A DNA stretch of 64,000 nt from Peteryoungia algae (GTDB taxonomy: Bacteria > Pseudomonadota > Alphaproteobacteria > Rhizobiales > Rhizobiaceae). Every line of letters begins with the position of its first letter. The stretch's first letter is position 1. Below, one piece after another: positions 1 through 8,741 of the stretch. Position numbers and translations under genes: made by a program. The notes under the pieces are model-generated. The model was given only the letters and a program-made list of their open reading frames with translations, did no database searches and had not been told where the DNA came from. The DNA lies in assembly GCF_030369675.1 (NCBI RefSeq), contig NZ_CP128477.1, forward strand, positions 744,001-808,000. Direction: 5' to 3'.

Positions 1-186
1 TCGGGCATCGCGGCACGCGAGACCATCGTGATCGGGGATGCGATCTACGACATGCAGATGGCGAAGGCCGCCGGCGCGACCGCGATCGGTGTCGCCTGGG
101 GGTATGCCACGCCGGACGAGCTCTGGAAGGCCGGCGCCGATGCCGTGGTCGAACGACCCGCCGACCTTCTGGCCTATATCCACTAG
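1..186 (+). CDS. HAD-family hydrolase, C-terminal end (partial)
   Basis: The window opens inside a reading frame that is open from base 1 and stops at 184-186. The 61 visible residues contain the last HAD motif, VIGDAIYDMQMAKAAGA, in which the acidic pair D..D binds Mg2+, followed by GVAWGYATPDELWKAGAD. That is how phosphoglycolate-phosphatase-like (HAD subfamily IA) enzymes end. The nucleophile motif lies upstream of the window, so the substrate cannot be judged. The stop is 9 bases before the ATP12 gene, which suggests co-transcription. Confidence 0.85.
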   Translation, partial: SGIAARETIVIGDAIYDMQMAKAAGATAIGVAWGYATPDELWKAGADAVVERPADLLAYIH

Positions 187-195
187 GAGCCTAAG

Positions 196-1002
196 ATGCG
201 CGACGAACTCAATCAGGACATTTTCGGGACCTTTGTTCCGGAGCACAGCCACGAGGATCCCGTGCGCCGGGCGCAGATCCAGATGAAGCGTCCGCTTCCG
301 AAGCGCTTCTACGAGAGCGTCGGTATTGATGAGCGCGACGGAGGATTCTCGATCACGCTCGATGGCAAACCGGTCAAGACGCCGGCCAAGAACCTGCTGC
401 AGCTGCCGACCCGCGAGGCGGCCGAACTCGTGGCAGCGGAATGGGCAGGGCAGGGCGAACACATCGACCCCGCGACCATGCCGGTCACCAAGCTCGCCAA
501 CACGGCGATCGATGCCGTCTCCAATAGCCTCGCCGAAGTTTTCGACGAGATCGTCCGCTTCGCCGGTACGGACATGCTGTGTTACCGCGCAGATGGCCCG
601 AAAGAATTGATTGACCGCCAGGCGGCCCGCTGGGATCCGGTTCTCTCCTGGGCGACGACGGCTCATGGCACCCGCTTCTTCCTGGTGGAAGGCGTCATGC
701 ATCAGGAACAGCCGGCAGAAGCGATTTCCGCCTATACAAGGGCACTTGAGCGTTATCGAGACGCTTTCCTGATTTCATGTCTCAACGTGGTCACGACGCT
801 GACCGGCTCGGCGGTTCTGGCGCTTGCCTATGCCGACGGCGCCTGTGACCTTGATGAAGTCTGGTCGCTCGCGCATATCGACGAGGACTGGGCAGTCGAG
901 CACTGGGGCACCGATGCCGAAGCCGAGGCGCGTCGCGACGCCCGATACGCCGAATATGCGTCGGCAGCCGCCCTCTTCCAGGCGCTTCAGCCGCAAAGTT
1001 AA
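196..1002 (+). CDS. ATP12 family chaperone for F1-ATPase assembly
   Basis: A 268-residue protein matching the ATP12 family of chaperones, which bind the alpha subunit while the F1 part of ATP synthase is assembled; the family occurs in mitochondria and alphaproteobacteria. Family-like blocks are KRFYESVGI near residue 38, FSITLDGKPVKTPAKN near 51-66, AAEWAGQGEHIDP near 85, and the C-terminal AHIDEDWAVEHWGTDAEAE near 226-244. The start ATG follows taggagcctaag (GGAG). It lies 9 bases after the HAD gene and probably shares its transcript. Length fits the family (about 240-290). Confidence 0.9.
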   Translation: MRDELNQDIFGTFVPEHSHEDPVRRAQIQMKRPLPKRFYESVGIDERDGGFSITLDGKPVKTPAKNLLQLPTREAAELVAAEWAGQGEHIDPATMPVTKLANTAIDAVSNSLAEVFDEIVRFAGTDMLCYRADGPKELIDRQAARWDPVLSWATTAHGTRFFLVEGVMHQEQPAEAISAYTRALERYRDAFLISCLNVVTTLTGSAVLALAYADGACDLDEVWSLAHIDEDWAVEHWGTDAEAEARRDARYAEYASAAALFQALQPQS

Positions 1003-1065
1003 CCCTCCACTAACCATAAATGACGAATTGTCGGATTGGTCCAGAATCACCAGTCCGGGGTTGTC

Positions 1066-1887
1066 ATGATCGCTCGCAGTCTCCGTTTCGCCGCAGCCAT
1101 CGGGCTCCTTTTGGTGCTGGCATCGTGTACACTGCTGCATGGACGCAGCATCGACCGGCCACTGGTCTATTACGTTCGCAATGTCACCGTCATGGCCGAT
1201 GCGCGGATCCCGCTCGACCTGATCGGCGGCATTGACCGCCGTGTGTCGGCAGCAATCGCAGCAACCCGGGCGCCTCAGGGTGCGGAACGTGTCGTGCTGC
1301 TGGTCAAGATCGACCGACTCGGCTTCGGCGAGGGGGCACGACGCCACCTGGCTCAAGCGAAGTTGACGGTGACGGCGACATCCGTCGAAACGGGTGAGCC
1401 GGTGGCGCAAGGGTCCTTCACAGTCAATAGCCCGACCGACGACTCGCGCTGGGTCCGCCAGGCGCTGGCCGAGGAAATCGCAGCCCGAATCCGTTTCGCC
1501 TTTTCGCTGACAACGCCCCGTATTCGCAGGGCCGCACCACCCGCCCGAACCATTTCGACGCGCCTCAAGACCGATCCGGCATCGTTGGTCGTGCCAAATA
1601 CGTCTCCGGTTCCGCCGCGGGCCGCAGCCGCGCCGAAGGCTGCGCCGCAGAAGCCTGTCATTGCCGCGGCGCCGGTTGCTGCGACGCCACCTCCGCCAAA
1701 GGAAATGGCCGTCCCCCCGGTGGCTGCCACCACCCAGCCGACGTCTCCGAGAGCCCCGGCGCAACCCGCTCGGCGCGCGGCCGATATCGGCTCTGGAACG
1801 CCGGTGGAGCAGGGGGCAAGCGGTACGATCCGGCTTCGCGCCGAGTGCGATCCGGCTGTGACGTCCAACTGCACGGCAGCGCCGTGA
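1066..1887 (+). CDS. Putative lipoprotein with Pro/Ala-rich C-terminal half
   Basis: A 273-residue protein with a short basic N-terminus (MIARSLRF), a hydrophobic stretch and a lipobox (LASC), so an exported, lipid-anchored protein is likely. Residues about 30-165 form a compact domain rich in beta-strand-like sequence; from about residue 165 it becomes an Ala/Pro/Thr-rich linker ending in a small Cys-containing tail. An in-frame ATG 30 bases upstream (1036) would place ten polar residues before the signal, so 1066 is preferred. I do not recognise the family. It sits between ATP12 and the cobalamin riboswitch, with nothing tying it to either. Confidence 0.6.
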   Translation: MIARSLRFAAAIGLLLVLASCTLLHGRSIDRPLVYYVRNVTVMADARIPLDLIGGIDRRVSAAIAATRAPQGAERVVLLVKIDRLGFGEGARRHLAQAKLTVTATSVETGEPVAQGSFTVNSPTDDSRWVRQALAEEIAARIRFAFSLTTPRIRRAAPPARTISTRLKTDPASLVVPNTSPVPPRAAAAPKAAPQKPVIAAAPVAATPPPPKEMAVPPVAATTQPTSPRAPAQPARRAADIGSGTPVEQGASGTIRLRAECDPAVTSNCTAAP

Positions 1888-1964
1888 TCATCCCCGCGGC
1901 GCAAAGGCGCATCGCCGCGCCGCAGCCGTGATTGACTCGACACCGACCTCGGCCTAATCCTCGT

Positions 1965-2315
1965 CATGGATGGTTTCCGGACGGCAGAGATGCGGTCCGG
2001 AGAGCAAAAGGGAATGCGAAGGCGTGGACCCAGACCGGGCATGCCGAACGCAGCCGACCCCGCGACTGTATTGCAGCGAGGGTTCTCCATCCGCTCTGCC
2101 GTTTCAGGTGGTGACGGGTCGCAGGTGCGACCGGCTTCTCGAAAACGGCAGGACGGAAAAGCCACTGGGGTGGCAGCACGATCAGCCGGGGCAGGACGCC
2201 TCTTTCTCTACGAATCGTCCGCTCTTTCGTGTTGCCGGAACACCCTGGGAAGGTGAGGAGAATCCGACGGCTTTCAAAAGCCACGACCTGCGAGCCAGGA
2301 GACCTGCCATCCACG
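1965..2315 (+). promoter_or_regulatory. Cobalamin (B12) riboswitch, extended form
   Basis: The leader of the cobP operon carries the cobalamin-riboswitch signature: AAAAGGGAA at about 2006-2014, CCCCGCGACTGT at about 2058, CCACTGG near 2162, CTGGGAAGG near 2246, and the B12 box GAGCCAGGAGACCTGCC at 2292-2308. The outer P1 helix is TGGATGG (1967-1973) pairing with CCATCCA (2307-2313). The spacing between the CCACTGG and GGGAAGG blocks is about 80 bases, which makes the element roughly 350 nt long; classical examples are nearer 200 nt. It should reduce cobP-cobW-cobN-cobO expression when adenosylcobalamin is plentiful. Confidence 0.92.
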
Positions 2316-2510
2316 GGCATGGTGCCCACACTGGGGAGGTTTCCCCGTTGCCAGCACGGAGGTTGTCGTGGCGACGTATTGCATCAGCGGGTCCTTGAGG
2401 CCCCGCCGGTGCCGGGCCGTATTGTCGGTCCAGGCATCGATCCCTGTTTCGTGCATTCTGCATCCGTGTGGTGCTGCAGATCTGCATACGGTTGGAGGCG
2501 TCGGCACTCC
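2316..2510 (+). promoter_or_regulatory. Leader between riboswitch and cobP (expression platform)
   Basis: These 195 bases hold no convincing gene. A short hairpin, GGGGAGG-TTT-CCCC, lies at about 2333-2346, and G+C-rich self-complementary segments follow (for example around 2388-2420). They could form the switch's terminator or ribosome-site sequestering structure. No U-tract is seen, so translational control or Rho-dependent termination is more likely than an intrinsic terminator. The cobP ribosome site GGAGG is at 2493-2497. Confidence 0.45.
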
Positions 2511-3041
2511 ATGACCGAATTCCATCCACGATCCATTCTGGTTCTCGGCGGCGCCCGTTCGGGAAAGTCGCGTTTTGCCGAAGGATTGGCCCGCGACACC
2601 GGCCTCGAGAAGATCTATCTTGCGACGGGCCGCGCCTGGGACGACGAGATGCGCGCCCGCATTGCTGCCCACAAAGCTGACCGCGCGGATGACGGCTGGA
2701 CCACCCATGAGGCACCGCTGGACCTGATCGGCGCGCTGAAGACGCTCGATCAGCCGGACCGGGTCATTCTCGTCGATTGCCTGACACTCTGGGTCACCAA
2801 TCTGATGATGGAAGAAGGCCGTGACGTCGACGCAGACGGCGGGGCACTCGCCGCCAGTCTCAGCGAACGCCAGGCCACCGTCATCTTCGTCTCTAATGAA
2901 GTCGGGCTCGGGATTGTCCCTGAGAACAGGATGGCTCGCGCCTTCCGCGACCATGCCGGTCGCCTCCACCAATCGATCGCCGCAAACGCGGCTGAAGTCT
3001 ATTTCGTTGCGGCCGGATTGCCGCTGAAAATGAAGGGTTGA
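2511..3041 (+). CDS. cobP: Adenosylcobinamide kinase / adenosylcobinamide-phosphate guanylyltransferase
   Basis: A 176-residue bifunctional CobP/CobU enzyme that phosphorylates adenosylcobinamide and then transfers GMP to give AdoCbi-GDP, in the nucleotide-loop branch of B12 synthesis. It has the P-loop GGARSGKS at residues 13-20, [18 protein letters not shown] near 37-54 carrying the usual nucleotide-acceptor region, and the family motif [11 protein letters not shown] near 127. The open frame extends upstream to 2229 through the riboswitch, so the ATG at 2511 after GGAGG is chosen; it gives the usual family length. First gene of the riboswitch-controlled operon, 3 bases before cobW. Confidence 0.95.
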   Translation: MTEFHPRSILVLGGARSGKSRFAEGLARDTGLEKIYLATGRAWDDEMRARIAAHKADRADDGWTTHEAPLDLIGALKTLDQPDRVILVDCLTLWVTNLMMEEGRDVDADGGALAASLSERQATVIFVSNEVGLGIVPENRMARAFRDHAGRLHQSIAANAAEVYFVAAGLPLKMKG

Positions 3042-3044
3042 ACC

Positions 3045-4121
3045 ATGTTGCAGCAAAAGATCCCCGCCACCGTCATCACCGGCTTCCTCGGCGCGGGCAA
3101 GACCACCATCATTCGCAACATGCTGATGAATGCCGGCGGCAAGAAGATCGCGCTGATCATCAACGAATTTGGCGACCTCGGGGTCGATGGCGACGTGCTG
3201 AAGGGCTGCGGCGCAGACAACTGCACCGAAGACGACATCATCGAGCTCACCAATGGCTGTATCTGCTGCACCGTCGCCGATGATTTCGTGCCGACCATGC
3301 TGAAGCTGCTCGACCGAGACGTGAAGCCTGATCACATCGTCATCGAGACGTCTGGGCTTGCCTTGCCGCAGCCGCTGGTCGCCGCCTTCAACTGGCCGGA
3401 TATCCGTACCCGCGTGACGGTCGATGGTGTCGTGACCGTGGTGGACAGCGCCGCAGTCGCCGCAGGCCGTTTTGCCGATGACCATGACGCCGTCGCCGCC
3501 CAGCGCGCCGAGGACGATAGCCTCGACCACGAGAGCCCGATCGAGGAACTCTTCGAGGACCAACTGACCTGCGCCGACCTCATCGTCCTCAACAAGGCGG
3601 ATCTGCTGGATGCTGCCGGTATTGCCGCCGTGCGCGCCGAGGTGAGCGGTCGCACCAGCCGCAAGCCATCGATGATCGAGGCGAAGAACGGCGAGGTGTC
3701 GTCGCTCGTGCTGCTCGGGATCGGCGCCAGCACCGAAGACGACATCGCAAACCGCAAGTCGCACCACGAACTGGAGCACGAGGCATTGCATGCCTCGGGC
3801 GAGGACCACGACCATCATCACGACCACGACGAATTCGAAAGCTTCGTCCTGAAGCTCGGCGCGATCAAGGATCCGGCAGACTTCATCGACAGCCTGAAGC
3901 CGGTCATTGAGAAACACGACATCCTGCGCCTCAAGGGTTTCATCGACGTGCCCGGCAAGCCGATGCGCCTCGTCGTCCAGGCGGTCGGCACCCGCATCGA
4001 CACCTATTTCGACCGCCCCTGGGCATCGGGCGAAAAGCGCGAGACCCGCATTGTCGTCATCGGCCTGCACGATTGGGATTTCGGCGCAGTGGTCGCCGAC
4101 GTCCAGGCGGCGGCTGGCTGA
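3045..4121 (+). CDS. cobW: CobW: G3E-family GTPase metallochaperone for cobaltochelatase
   Basis: A 358-residue G3E P-loop GTPase. Visible motifs are Walker A GFLGAGKTT (residues 13-21), the metal-binding CxCC loop NGCICC (about 70-75), NKAD guanine-specificity motif (about 183-186), and a His/Asp-rich metal-binding loop EDHDHHHDHDE (about 252-262) before the C-terminal CobW_C domain. Proteins of this family deliver Co2+ (or Zn2+ in relatives); position immediately before cobN supports a cobalt-delivery role. The gap to cobN is 3 bases, so translation is probably coupled. Confidence 0.95.
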   Translation: MLQQKIPATVITGFLGAGKTTIIRNMLMNAGGKKIALIINEFGDLGVDGDVLKGCGADNCTEDDIIELTNGCICCTVADDFVPTMLKLLDRDVKPDHIVIETSGLALPQPLVAAFNWPDIRTRVTVDGVVTVVDSAAVAAGRFADDHDAVAAQRAEDDSLDHESPIEELFEDQLTCADLIVLNKADLLDAAGIAAVRAEVSGRTSRKPSMIEAKNGEVSSLVLLGIGASTEDDIANRKSHHELEHEALHASGEDHDHHHDHDEFESFVLKLGAIKDPADFIDSLKPVIEKHDILRLKGFIDVPGKPMRLVVQAVGTRIDTYFDRPWASGEKRETRIVVIGLHDWDFGAVVADVQAAAG

Positions 4122-4124
4122 GCC

Positions 4125-7100
4125 ATGCATCTGCTTCTCGCCCAGAAGGGATCGATCAGCGACGGCGACGAGGCGATCGATCTCGGCCAGACGCCGGGAG
4201 ACATCCTGTTCCTGTCGGCGGCCGACACGGAGCTGGCTGCCATCGCAGCCGCCGTGGAGGCGAGGGGCGAGCATAGGCTGAACTGGCGGCTCGCCAGCCT
4301 GATGACCCTGAAACACCCCATGTCGGTTGACACCTATATCGAACGCACGGCAAGGCATGCGCGGCTGATCGTGGTCCGGGCGCTGGGTGGCGCAAGTTAC
4401 TTCCACTATGTCCTGGAAGCGCTCCATGCCGCTGCATGCCGCAATGGCGGGGCACTTGTCGTTCTGCCGGGTGACGACAAGCCGGATGAGGGTCTCACGC
4501 CTTTCCAGAGCTGTGCCGTCGACGACCGGCAAGCGCTCTGGACCTATCTGACGGAAGGCGGGGCCGACAATGCCGAAGCCTTCGTCTCCTATGCCGAGGC
4601 TGTGCTGGGCGAGGGCGACCGTCCGGAACCGGCGCGTCCATTGCTGAAAGCCGGCATCTGGTGGCCCGGCAGGGGCGTGATCGGGGTCGAGGAGTGGGAG
4701 AGGCTGGCGCTTGAAGCGCCCCTCTCTGGCCCGCAAGCCATCGTCCCCCTCTGCTTCTACCGCGCCCTCGTCCAGAGTGGGGAGACCGCACCCGTCGAAG
4801 CCATGGTCGACGCTTTGCAGGCGCAGGATCTGGTTCCCCTGCCGGTCTTTGTCTCGAGCCTCAAGGATCAGGTTTCGGTCGATACGCTGCGCGCCATCTT
4901 TTCCCGTTTCCCGCCGGCTGTGGTCATCAACACGACCGGCTTTGCCGTCTCCACTCCGGGCGCGGAGAAGCCGTCGACCGTACTCGATGAGACGGGTGCG
5001 GTGGTGCTGCAGGCGATCTTTTCCTCCTCGCCGCGCGCCACCTGGGAGAGCTCAACGCAAGGTCTCAGCGCACGCGATCTCGCGATGAGCGTCGCGCTGC
5101 CGGAGGTCGATGGCCGGGTGATGACCCGCGCCGTCTCCTTCAAGTCCAAGGCACGCTTCGACGAGCGGGTCGAGGCCAATCTGGTTAGCCACGAGCCTGA
5201 TGCTGGTCGCATGCGCTTCGTCGCGGAACTGGCGGCCAACTGGGCGAAACTCCGGTCGACCGAGCCCGTCGATCGCCGGGTTGCGCTGATCATGGCCAAT
5301 TATCCGAACCGCGACGGGCGCCTCGGAAATGGTGTTGGACTGGATACGCCAGCCGGCACAATCGAGGTCATGCGCGCCATGCGGGATGCGGGTTATGATA
5401 TCGCTGGTCTGCCCGCCGACGGCGACGGGCTCATGCAGGCGCTGATGGTCGGGCCAACCAACGCGGCCCATGACGGACGTGTTGTTCGGGAAGTGCTTTC
5501 CATAAGCGATTACAAATGTTTCTTTGGCCTTCTTCCCAAAGAGGTTCAGGATCGCATCACCGCCCGTTGGGGCGCGCCGGAGAGCGATCCCTTCCATCTC
5601 GACGGGGCTTTCGCGCTGCCCCTGATGCGCTTTGGAAAACTCATGATCGGTATCCAGCCGGCCCGCGGCTACAACATCGATCCCAAGGAAAGCTATCACT
5701 CGCCCGATCTCGTGCCGCCGCATGGCTATCTCGCCTTCTATGCGTTCCTCAGACGGGAATTCGGCGCTCAGGCCGTGATCCACATGGGCAAACACGGCAA
5801 TCTCGAATGGTTGCCAGGCAAGGCGCTGGCGCTGTCGGAGACCTGTTTTCCGGAGGCAGTGTTCGGCCCGCTTCCGCATCTCTATCCCTTCATCGTGAAT
5901 GATCCCGGCGAGGGCACGCAGGCCAAGCGCCGCAGCTCCGCTGTCATCATCGACCACCTGACCCCGCCGCTGACGCGGGCTGAAAGCTATGGCCCGCTGA
6001 AGGACCTGGAGGCGCTGGTCGACGAATACTACGAGGCCTCGGGCGGGGATCCGCGCCGGCTGGTGCTCTTGAAAAAGCAGATCCTCGAGCTGATCGCCGA
6101 TATCGGCCTCGATCAGGATGCCGGCATTGCCAAGGGCGAAGCCGAGGACCAGGCGCTGGAAAAGCTTGATGCCTATCTCTGTGACCTGAAGGAAATGCAG
6201 ATCCGCGACGGCTTGCACATCTTCGGGCTCGCTCCGGAGGGACGGTTGTTGACCGATCTTGTCGTCGCGCTCGCGCGCGTGCCGCGCGGTCAGGGCGAGG
6301 GCGGTGATGCGAGTTTGCAGCGGGCGATTGCGGCCGACCTTCTCAAGACGGCAGGCTTCGATCCTCTCGACTGCGTCATGTCTGATCTGTGGACCGGTCC
6401 GAAGCCGGATCTCCTCGCCGACCTCACCGATGCCCCGTGGCGCACGGCGGGCGATACAGTCGAACGCATCGAGCTTCTTTCCGCCAAACTCGTCTCCGGC
6501 GATGTCGGCTGTGAAGACGGTTGGACCCGCACGCGCGCAGTCCTCGCTGAAATCGAGACGCGCCTCAAACCGGCCATCGTCTCCTCCGGTCCCGCCGAAA
6601 TCCACGGTCTGCTGAAGGGTTTGGCCGGCGGTTTCGTGCCCCCGGGACCCTCCGGCGCCCCGACGCGCGGTCGACCGGACGTGCTGCCCACGGGCCGCAA
6701 TTTCTACTCCATCGACAGCCGCGCCGTGCCAACACCGGCGGCTTACGAACTCGGCAAGAAATCCGCCGAGCTGCTGATCCAGCGGTATGTCCAGGACCAC
6801 GGCGAATGGCCAACCTCCTTCGGCATCACAGCCTGGGGCACATCCAACATGCGCACCGGCGGCGATGATATCGCGCAAGGCCTGGCGCTTATCGGGGTCA
6901 AACCACTCTGGGACATGGCCTCCCGCCGTGTGACCGGCTTCGAAGTGGTTCCGATGGCGATCCTCGGACGCCCGCGTGTCGATGTGACACTGCGCATCTC
7001 AGGTTTCTTCCGCGATGCCTTTCCGGAACAGATCGCGCTCTTCGACAAGGCGGTGCGCGCCGTGGCAGGCCTCGACGAGGACGAGGGTGACAATCCGATC

Positions 7101-7886
7101 GCGGCGCGCGTGCAAGCCGAGATCGAGAAGCTGAAAGGCGAAGGGCTGGACGAGAAGCAGGCCGCACGGCGGGCCGGCTACCGTGTCTTCGGCTCAAAGC
7201 CGGGCGCCTATGGTGCCGGCCTCCAGGCCTTGATCGATGAGAAAGGCTGGCGCGACCGGGCGGATCTTGCCGAAGCCTATCTTGTCTGGGGCGGCTACGC
7301 CTATGGTGCCGGCGAGGAGGGCAAGGCGGAACGAGGCCTGTTCGAGGAGCGGTTGCGCTCGGTCCAGGCGGTGGTGCAAAATCAGGACAATCGCGAGCAC
7401 GACCTGCTCGACAGCGACGACTACTACCAGTTCGAGGGCGGCATGACGGCGGCAATCGAGCACGTGGCGGGGGCTCGCCCGAAAGTCTACCACAACGACC
7501 ATTCCCGGCCGGAAAAACCGGTCATCCGGAGCCTTGAGGAAGAGATCGGCCGCGTTGTGCGGGCCCGTGTCGTCAACCCGAAATGGATCGAAGGCATCAT
7601 GCGCCATGGCTACAAGGGCGCTTTCGAGATCACGGCGACGGTTGACTACATGTTTGCCTTCGCCGCGACGACCGGGGCCGTGCGCGACCACCATTTCGAG
7701 GCCGTCTACCAGGCCTTCATCCTCGACGAGCGCGTGCGTGACTTCATGGCCGAGAAGAATGCACCAGCGCAAAAGGAGCTGGCGGACCGTTTGATCGAGG
7801 CAATCGACCGGGGCTTGTGGACGCCGAAGAGCAATTCGGCCAAGTTCACCCTCGTGGAGATGACGCAGGGAGAGCAGCATGCCTGA
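4125..7886 (+). CDS. cobN: Cobaltochelatase large subunit CobN
   Basis: A 1253-residue cytoplasmic protein of the CobN/BchH (Mg-chelatase H-like) family; it binds hydrogenobyrinic acid a,c-diamide while CobS-CobT (not in the window) hydrolyse ATP to insert Co2+. The family block VIHMGKHGNLEWLPGK is near residue 552, and the C-terminal region has KGAFEITATVDYMFAFA. Length matches CobN (about 1200-1280). The start ATG is 3 bases after the cobW stop. Its last 8 bases overlap the following GFA gene. Its presence shows late, ATP-dependent cobalt insertion, the aerobic-pathway arrangement. Confidence 0.97.
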   Translation: MHLLLAQKGSISDGDEAIDLGQTPGDILFLSAADTELAAIAAAVEARGEHRLNWRLASLMTLKHPMSVDTYIERTARHARLIVVRALGGASYFHYVLEALHAAACRNGGALVVLPGDDKPDEGLTPFQSCAVDDRQALWTYLTEGGADNAEAFVSYAEAVLGEGDRPEPARPLLKAGIWWPGRGVIGVEEWERLALEAPLSGPQAIVPLCFYRALVQSGETAPVEAMVDALQAQDLVPLPVFVSSLKDQVSVDTLRAIFSRFPPAVVINTTGFAVSTPGAEKPSTVLDETGAVVLQAIFSSSPRATWESSTQGLSARDLAMSVALPEVDGRVMTRAVSFKSKARFDERVEANLVSHEPDAGRMRFVAELAANWAKLRSTEPVDRRVALIMANYPNRDGRLGNGVGLDTPAGTIEVMRAMRDAGYDIAGLPADGDGLMQALMVGPTNAAHDGRVVREVLSISDYKCFFGLLPKEVQDRITARWGAPESDPFHLDGAFALPLMRFGKLMIGIQPARGYNIDPKESYHSPDLVPPHGYLAFYAFLRREFGAQAVIHMGKHGNLEWLPGKALALSETCFPEAVFGPLPHLYPFIVNDPGEGTQAKRRSSAVIIDHLTPPLTRAESYGPLKDLEALVDEYYEASGGDPRRLVLLKKQILELIADIGLDQDAGIAKGEAEDQALEKLDAYLCDLKEMQIRDGLHIFGLAPEGRLLTDLVVALARVPRGQGEGGDASLQRAIAADLLKTAGFDPLDCVMSDLWTGPKPDLLADLTDAPWRTAGDTVERIELLSAKLVSGDVGCEDGWTRTRAVLAEIETRLKPAIVSSGPAEIHGLLKGLAGGFVPPGPSGAPTRGRPDVLPTGRNFYSIDSRAVPTPAAYELGKKSAELLIQRYVQDHGEWPTSFGITAWGTSNMRTGGDDIAQGLALIGVKPLWDMASRRVTGFEVVPMAILGRPRVDVTLRISGFFRDAFPEQIALFDKAVRAVAGLDEDEGDNPIAARVQAEIEKLKGEGLDEKQAARRAGYRVFGSKPGAYGAGLQALIDEKGWRDRADLAEAYLVWGGYAYGAGEEGKAERGLFEERLRSVQAVVQNQDNREHDLLDSDDYYQFEGGMTAAIEHVAGARPKVYHNDHSRPEKPVIRSLEEEIGRVVRARVVNPKWIEGIMRHGYKGAFEITATVDYMFAFAATTGAVRDHHFEAVYQAFILDERVRDFMAEKNAPAQKELADRLIEAIDRGLWTPKSNSAKFTLVEMTQGEQHA

Positions 7887-8298
7887 CATTCAAACCGGAA
7901 AGTCGATGGCTCTGAGCGGCCATTGCCTGTGTGGCGGTGTTCGCTTCAGCACGCCAGGTCCTGTCCGCAGTTCCGGCCATTGCCATTGCGAAAGCTGCCG
8001 ACGCGCGGCCTCTTCCCCTGTGACAACGTTTCTGACCGTTTCGCGCGACAGCGCCACGCTGGAAGGCGATAGCCTGCGCTTCTATGCCTCTTCGCCAGGT
8101 GTGCGACGCGGCTTCTGCGGCAATTGCGGATCACCCATGTCGTTTGAGACGGAGCGGCGGCCTCAAGACATCGATTTTTATGTCGCGAGCCTCGATGACG
8201 GGCTCTCCGTCCCCATTCGCGAGCACTGGCATTGGGACGAACGCGTGGACTGGTTGCGTGTCGCCGACGATTTGCCAAAAAGCGAGGGCGGCGTGTGA
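7879..8298 (+). CDS. GFA (glutathione-dependent formaldehyde-activating/CENP-V) domain protein
   Basis: A 139-residue zinc-binding protein of the GFA/CENP-V fold: GHCLCGGVRF (residues 14-23), GHCHCESCRR (34-43) and FCGNCGSP (about 79-86) give the typical spaced Cys ligands of two zinc sites. Real function of this family is mostly unknown; some members act on glutathione adducts. The start ATG lies inside the cobN 3' end (8-base overlap) and its own stop overlaps the next start (GTGTGA), so it is translationally embedded in the cob operon. A second, distinct GFA gene follows cobM at 19351. Confidence 0.85.
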   Translation: MPDIQTGKSMALSGHCLCGGVRFSTPGPVRSSGHCHCESCRRAASSPVTTFLTVSRDSATLEGDSLRFYASSPGVRRGFCGNCGSPMSFETERRPQDIDFYVASLDDGLSVPIREHWHWDERVDWLRVADDLPKSEGGV

Positions 8299-8741
8299 CG
8301 AGCGGGATACGGATCGAGCTTGACGAGACCGAGGGAGAGGCCCTGACAGGGGCAGTCGACGCCATTCTGGACGAGGCGGCGGTCGCGATGGGTCATGCCT
8401 TCGAAAAGCGGAAGGTGCATCTGCGCGCCGTTGATGGCGAAGGAAACATCATTGGCGGCCTGGTCGGCGCGCATCTCCAGGGCTGGTTTTACGTCAAGCT
8501 GCTGGCGGTAGCGCCCGAGGCACGAGGCAGCGGTATCGGAGCGCGGCTTCTCGCCCGCGCGGAAGTGATTGCGCGCGATGAAGGCTCGGCCGGCATCTAT
8601 CTCGATACGTTCGAGTTTCAGGCGCCAAGGTTTTACAAGCGCGAGGGCTACCGCGAAATCGGCCGCTTGCCGAAGATTGGCGCCGCGCCACAGCGGATCT
8701 GGTTTGCAAAAGAATTCAACGACACCGGGAGTATGACATGA
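8295..8741 (+). CDS. GNAT-family N-acetyltransferase
   Basis: A 148-residue GNAT acetyltransferase. The acetyl-CoA binding motif A is LLAVAPEARGSGIGARLLARAE at about residues 72-93 (pattern R/Q-x-x-G-x-G/A), and the C-terminal motif is FEFQAPRFYKREGYREIG. The GTG at 8295 is chosen because it overlaps the preceding stop (GTGTGA) and gives the usual length; an upstream frame reaching 8232 is just read-through of the GFA gene. Substrate unknown. It overlaps cobO by four bases (ATGA), so it is expressed with the B12 operon. Confidence 0.85.
   Translation: MTSGIRIELDETEGEALTGAVDAILDEAAVAMGHAFEKRKVHLRAVDGEGNIIGGLVGAHLQGWFYVKLLAVAPEARGSGIGARLLARAEVIARDEGSAGIYLDTFEFQAPRFYKREGYREIGRLPKIGAAPQRIWFAKEFNDTGSMT

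Noticed and set aside
775..1764. Long minus-strand frame (329 residues) over ATP12 and the lipoprotein
   Set aside because: Arg-rich low-complexity translation antisense to two supported genes; a product of high G+C.
2274..4736. 820-residue minus-strand frame opposite cobP-cobW-cobN
   Set aside because: Pure shadow of three well-conserved plus-strand genes and the riboswitch; no family resemblance.
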